Shown here piece by piece: positions 62,281 to 64,000 of a DNA stretch of 64,000 nt. The notes beneath the pieces are model-generated. The model saw only the letters and a program-made list of their open reading frames with translations. It was not told the origin of the DNA and searched no databases. Where the stretch lies: positions 31,357-95,356 of the forward strand of contig WIXG01000306.1 of NCBI GenBank assembly GCA_009869945.1, in the 5' to 3' direction. Position numbers and translations under genes: made by a program. Source of the DNA: Mesaphorura yosii (taxonomy: Eukaryota; Arthropoda; Collembola; Poduromorpha; Tullbergiidae). Position 1 is the stretch's first letter. Every line of letters begins with the position of its first letter.

Positions 62281-63880
62281 ATTTATCACGTACTCCGTTA
62301 ATTGCTCGCTGTCTGCTCCATGTGGCGCTGGTGGCATTTTTCATGGTTGAGCGCGCCCGGAGCAGGGCGAAGCAGAGGTGATGACAATGATAATCAATTA
62401 TCACGGCAAACGTGAAAGTCGCGTCCGCATCGCTTTGCTCTGTTAAATACTGCCTCCTTTACAAAGTTGATAAATCTTTCTCCGTCTTTTCTTTTGCCAG
62501 TGCCTGTCAGAGGCTTCCAAGCGTAAGAAACTTGAAATGATAATTTACACTACGTCGAGCGCAGGTACTAAGAATAAGGCACAATTTCAAAGTTCGGGTT
62601 CGGGGTAATTGAAGCAAGTGAATTGAAGGCGAGAGGCGTGGAGTTTACTGGAGCTGGAACAAGTGGTTCGAATCGCTGGAAGTTAAAATTAACTACGCAT
62701 CTCAAAAGAAGGGTATTTGCGCAGTTGAACGAATATTTCTTAATAATTCTTGTGTTATGGATAATTTTATCCTTCCAGCCTTGAACTTTCTTCGAGTTTG
62801 ATGACCTGATTGAGTTGTACCGCCTTTCCCTTCAATTTTTAATGAAGTAAAATAAAACCGTGCGATGCATCATATTCAAATAAAACCCATTAAACCTGCA
62901 TAAAAGACATGTAATCGTAACCCGAGACGTCTGTCGGCAATCAGTCGCGCTCGCCCGCCTTTCGTCTTGGCATTTTTCGAGGAATTGAAATCGAACCAGC
63001 GACCGAAGCCGGCTCAATTATTCATCTCTCGATTATTTCTGGACAGTCGACTTTTTATGATTTCCACGAAGTAAACGCACCGACGCGCCACGCGTCTCTT
63101 TGTCGTCTTGTGTCCAATAAATTTCGATCAGAAATCACCAATCGGTAGCGGGTTAATTTGCTAAAGTACTTCTAAGTAAATAAGCAAATTTTTATGCTGT
63201 TGGTGTTCCTGAGTTGAATCTCATCATCAAAGAAGCACGGGCCAGGCCAAGCAATTCCAGGAAGGCCATTTTGGAATATAAAGCAAACACGAAGGGCACA
63301 CGAAATATGCCAAGCGCCGCGCCGAGCATAAATAAATATTTGCATTGTGCTCGAACTCGAACTGTGCTGGAAGCTCTTCTATTTGATTACTTAGACAACC
63401 CGAGGTTAGACACCACCAGTTTAGACTCTTGCAGGCAGACACGCGACTTTAGATACATGAGGTTAGACGCGTGAAGGCGGAGAAACACATTATTAGACAA
63501 GCTTCAGTTTAGACAACAATGAACGCAGACATGCACGAAGGTAGCGAAGACCTGAAGCACTGCTAGTATACTCTTCAGGGATTTGTACATCGCTCAATGA
63601 AGTGGGATTAACAGGTGCATGTGGAATGAGGTTGACAAGCCAGAACTCGACGTCTTTTTATACGGAATGAGTGAGTCTCGTGAAGAAGCAACGAATGAAA
63701 GGAAAAGTATCCAGTTTCCAGAAAGATTTGTTAGCAGATGGACGCTGACCAAATTTTACATTATTACATGAATTATTGCAATTTATTCATTCATTCTCGA
63801 AATAAACTGATAATCGCGCCTTCATAAATTGTTATTCATGGACTACTGTATTGTCTGTCATTGTGCATTTCTGATTCCAT
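62281..63880. other. noncoding DNA, nothing recognised
   Basis: No supported coding sequence. A possible short exon flanked by CTTTTGCCAG and GTAAGAAAC near 62500-62523 could continue the preceding candidate, but it is too short to judge. Confidence 0.4.
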
Positions 63881-64000
63881 GACAAAATCCACCCGACAAA
63901 ACCCACCCGTACCAAAACCCACCGGTCAATACCCACCTACGACAAAACCCACCCATGACAGAATCCACCCATGTCAAAATCCACCCATGTCAAAATCCAC
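63881..64000. repeat. minisatellite of about 16-bp units, cut by the window end
   Basis: Eight consecutive imperfect units with consensus GACAAAACCCACCCAT and lengths of 14-17 bases. The last three full units before the window edge are 16 bases each and nearly identical, so the array is becoming more regular towards the edge and probably extends past it. The unit has no dyad symmetry and there are no unique spacers, so it is an ordinary tandem array. Confidence 0.9.

Noticed and set aside
62660-62685. GTGGTTCGAATCGCTGG, resembling a tRNA B box
   Set aside because: Stem pairing fails and no A box lies at the right distance.
63881-64000. Short direct repeats that could suggest a CRISPR array
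   Set aside because: Units are contiguous with no unique spacers, have no dyad symmetry, and the genome is clearly animal.

Overview
The window is animal nuclear DNA. Genes are split by short GT-AG introns (mostly 49-130 nt), intergenic DNA is long and AT-rich, and no bacterial, organellar or phage features were seen. The gene set suggests an arthropod outside the Diptera, for example a springtail or small crustacean. The evidence is a CABIT protein of the Serrano type together with TDP2, an AAG/MPG-type glycosylase, KCTD9 and a CYB5D1 relative. I cannot name the species from sequence alone.

Layout. Bases 1-4.5 kb are mostly noncoding, with a possible first exon of a divergent gene at about 3.7 kb. 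Bases 4.6-21.7 kb form a compact housekeeping block: MPG (+), DAP3/mS29 (+), TDP2 (-), an unknown 252-aa protein (+), KCTD9 (+), V-ATPase subunit d (-), a CYB5D1-like protein lacking its cytochrome b5 part (+), an unknown 592-aa protein (-), and RNF146 (-). Bases 21.7-41.8 kb are about 20 kb of noncoding, word-repetitive DNA that may hold untranslated first exons. Bases 41.8-48.2 kb hold a Serrano-like gene with a 2.1-kb last exon. After 6 kb of noncoding DNA comes RCC1 (54.5-56.7 kb). Bases 59.4-62.3 kb hold two unproven spliced gene candidates that I do not recognise. The window ends inside a minisatellite of about 16-bp units.

How the genes relate. Most are independent housekeeping genes: two in DNA repair (MPG, TDP2), one in mitochondrial translation (DAP3), one in proton pumping (V-ATPase d), one PAR-dependent ubiquitin ligase (RNF146), one Cullin-3 adaptor candidate (KCTD9), and one Ran exchange factor (RCC1). 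They are packed head-to-head and tail-to-tail with short shared promoters or overlapping 3' ends. The unknown 252-aa gene and KCTD9 are separated by only 22 nt.

Exon coordinates were worked out by hand from open frames, splice-site consensus, codon phase and recalled family similarity. Every named gene closes to a whole number of codons. No alignment or transcript data were available.
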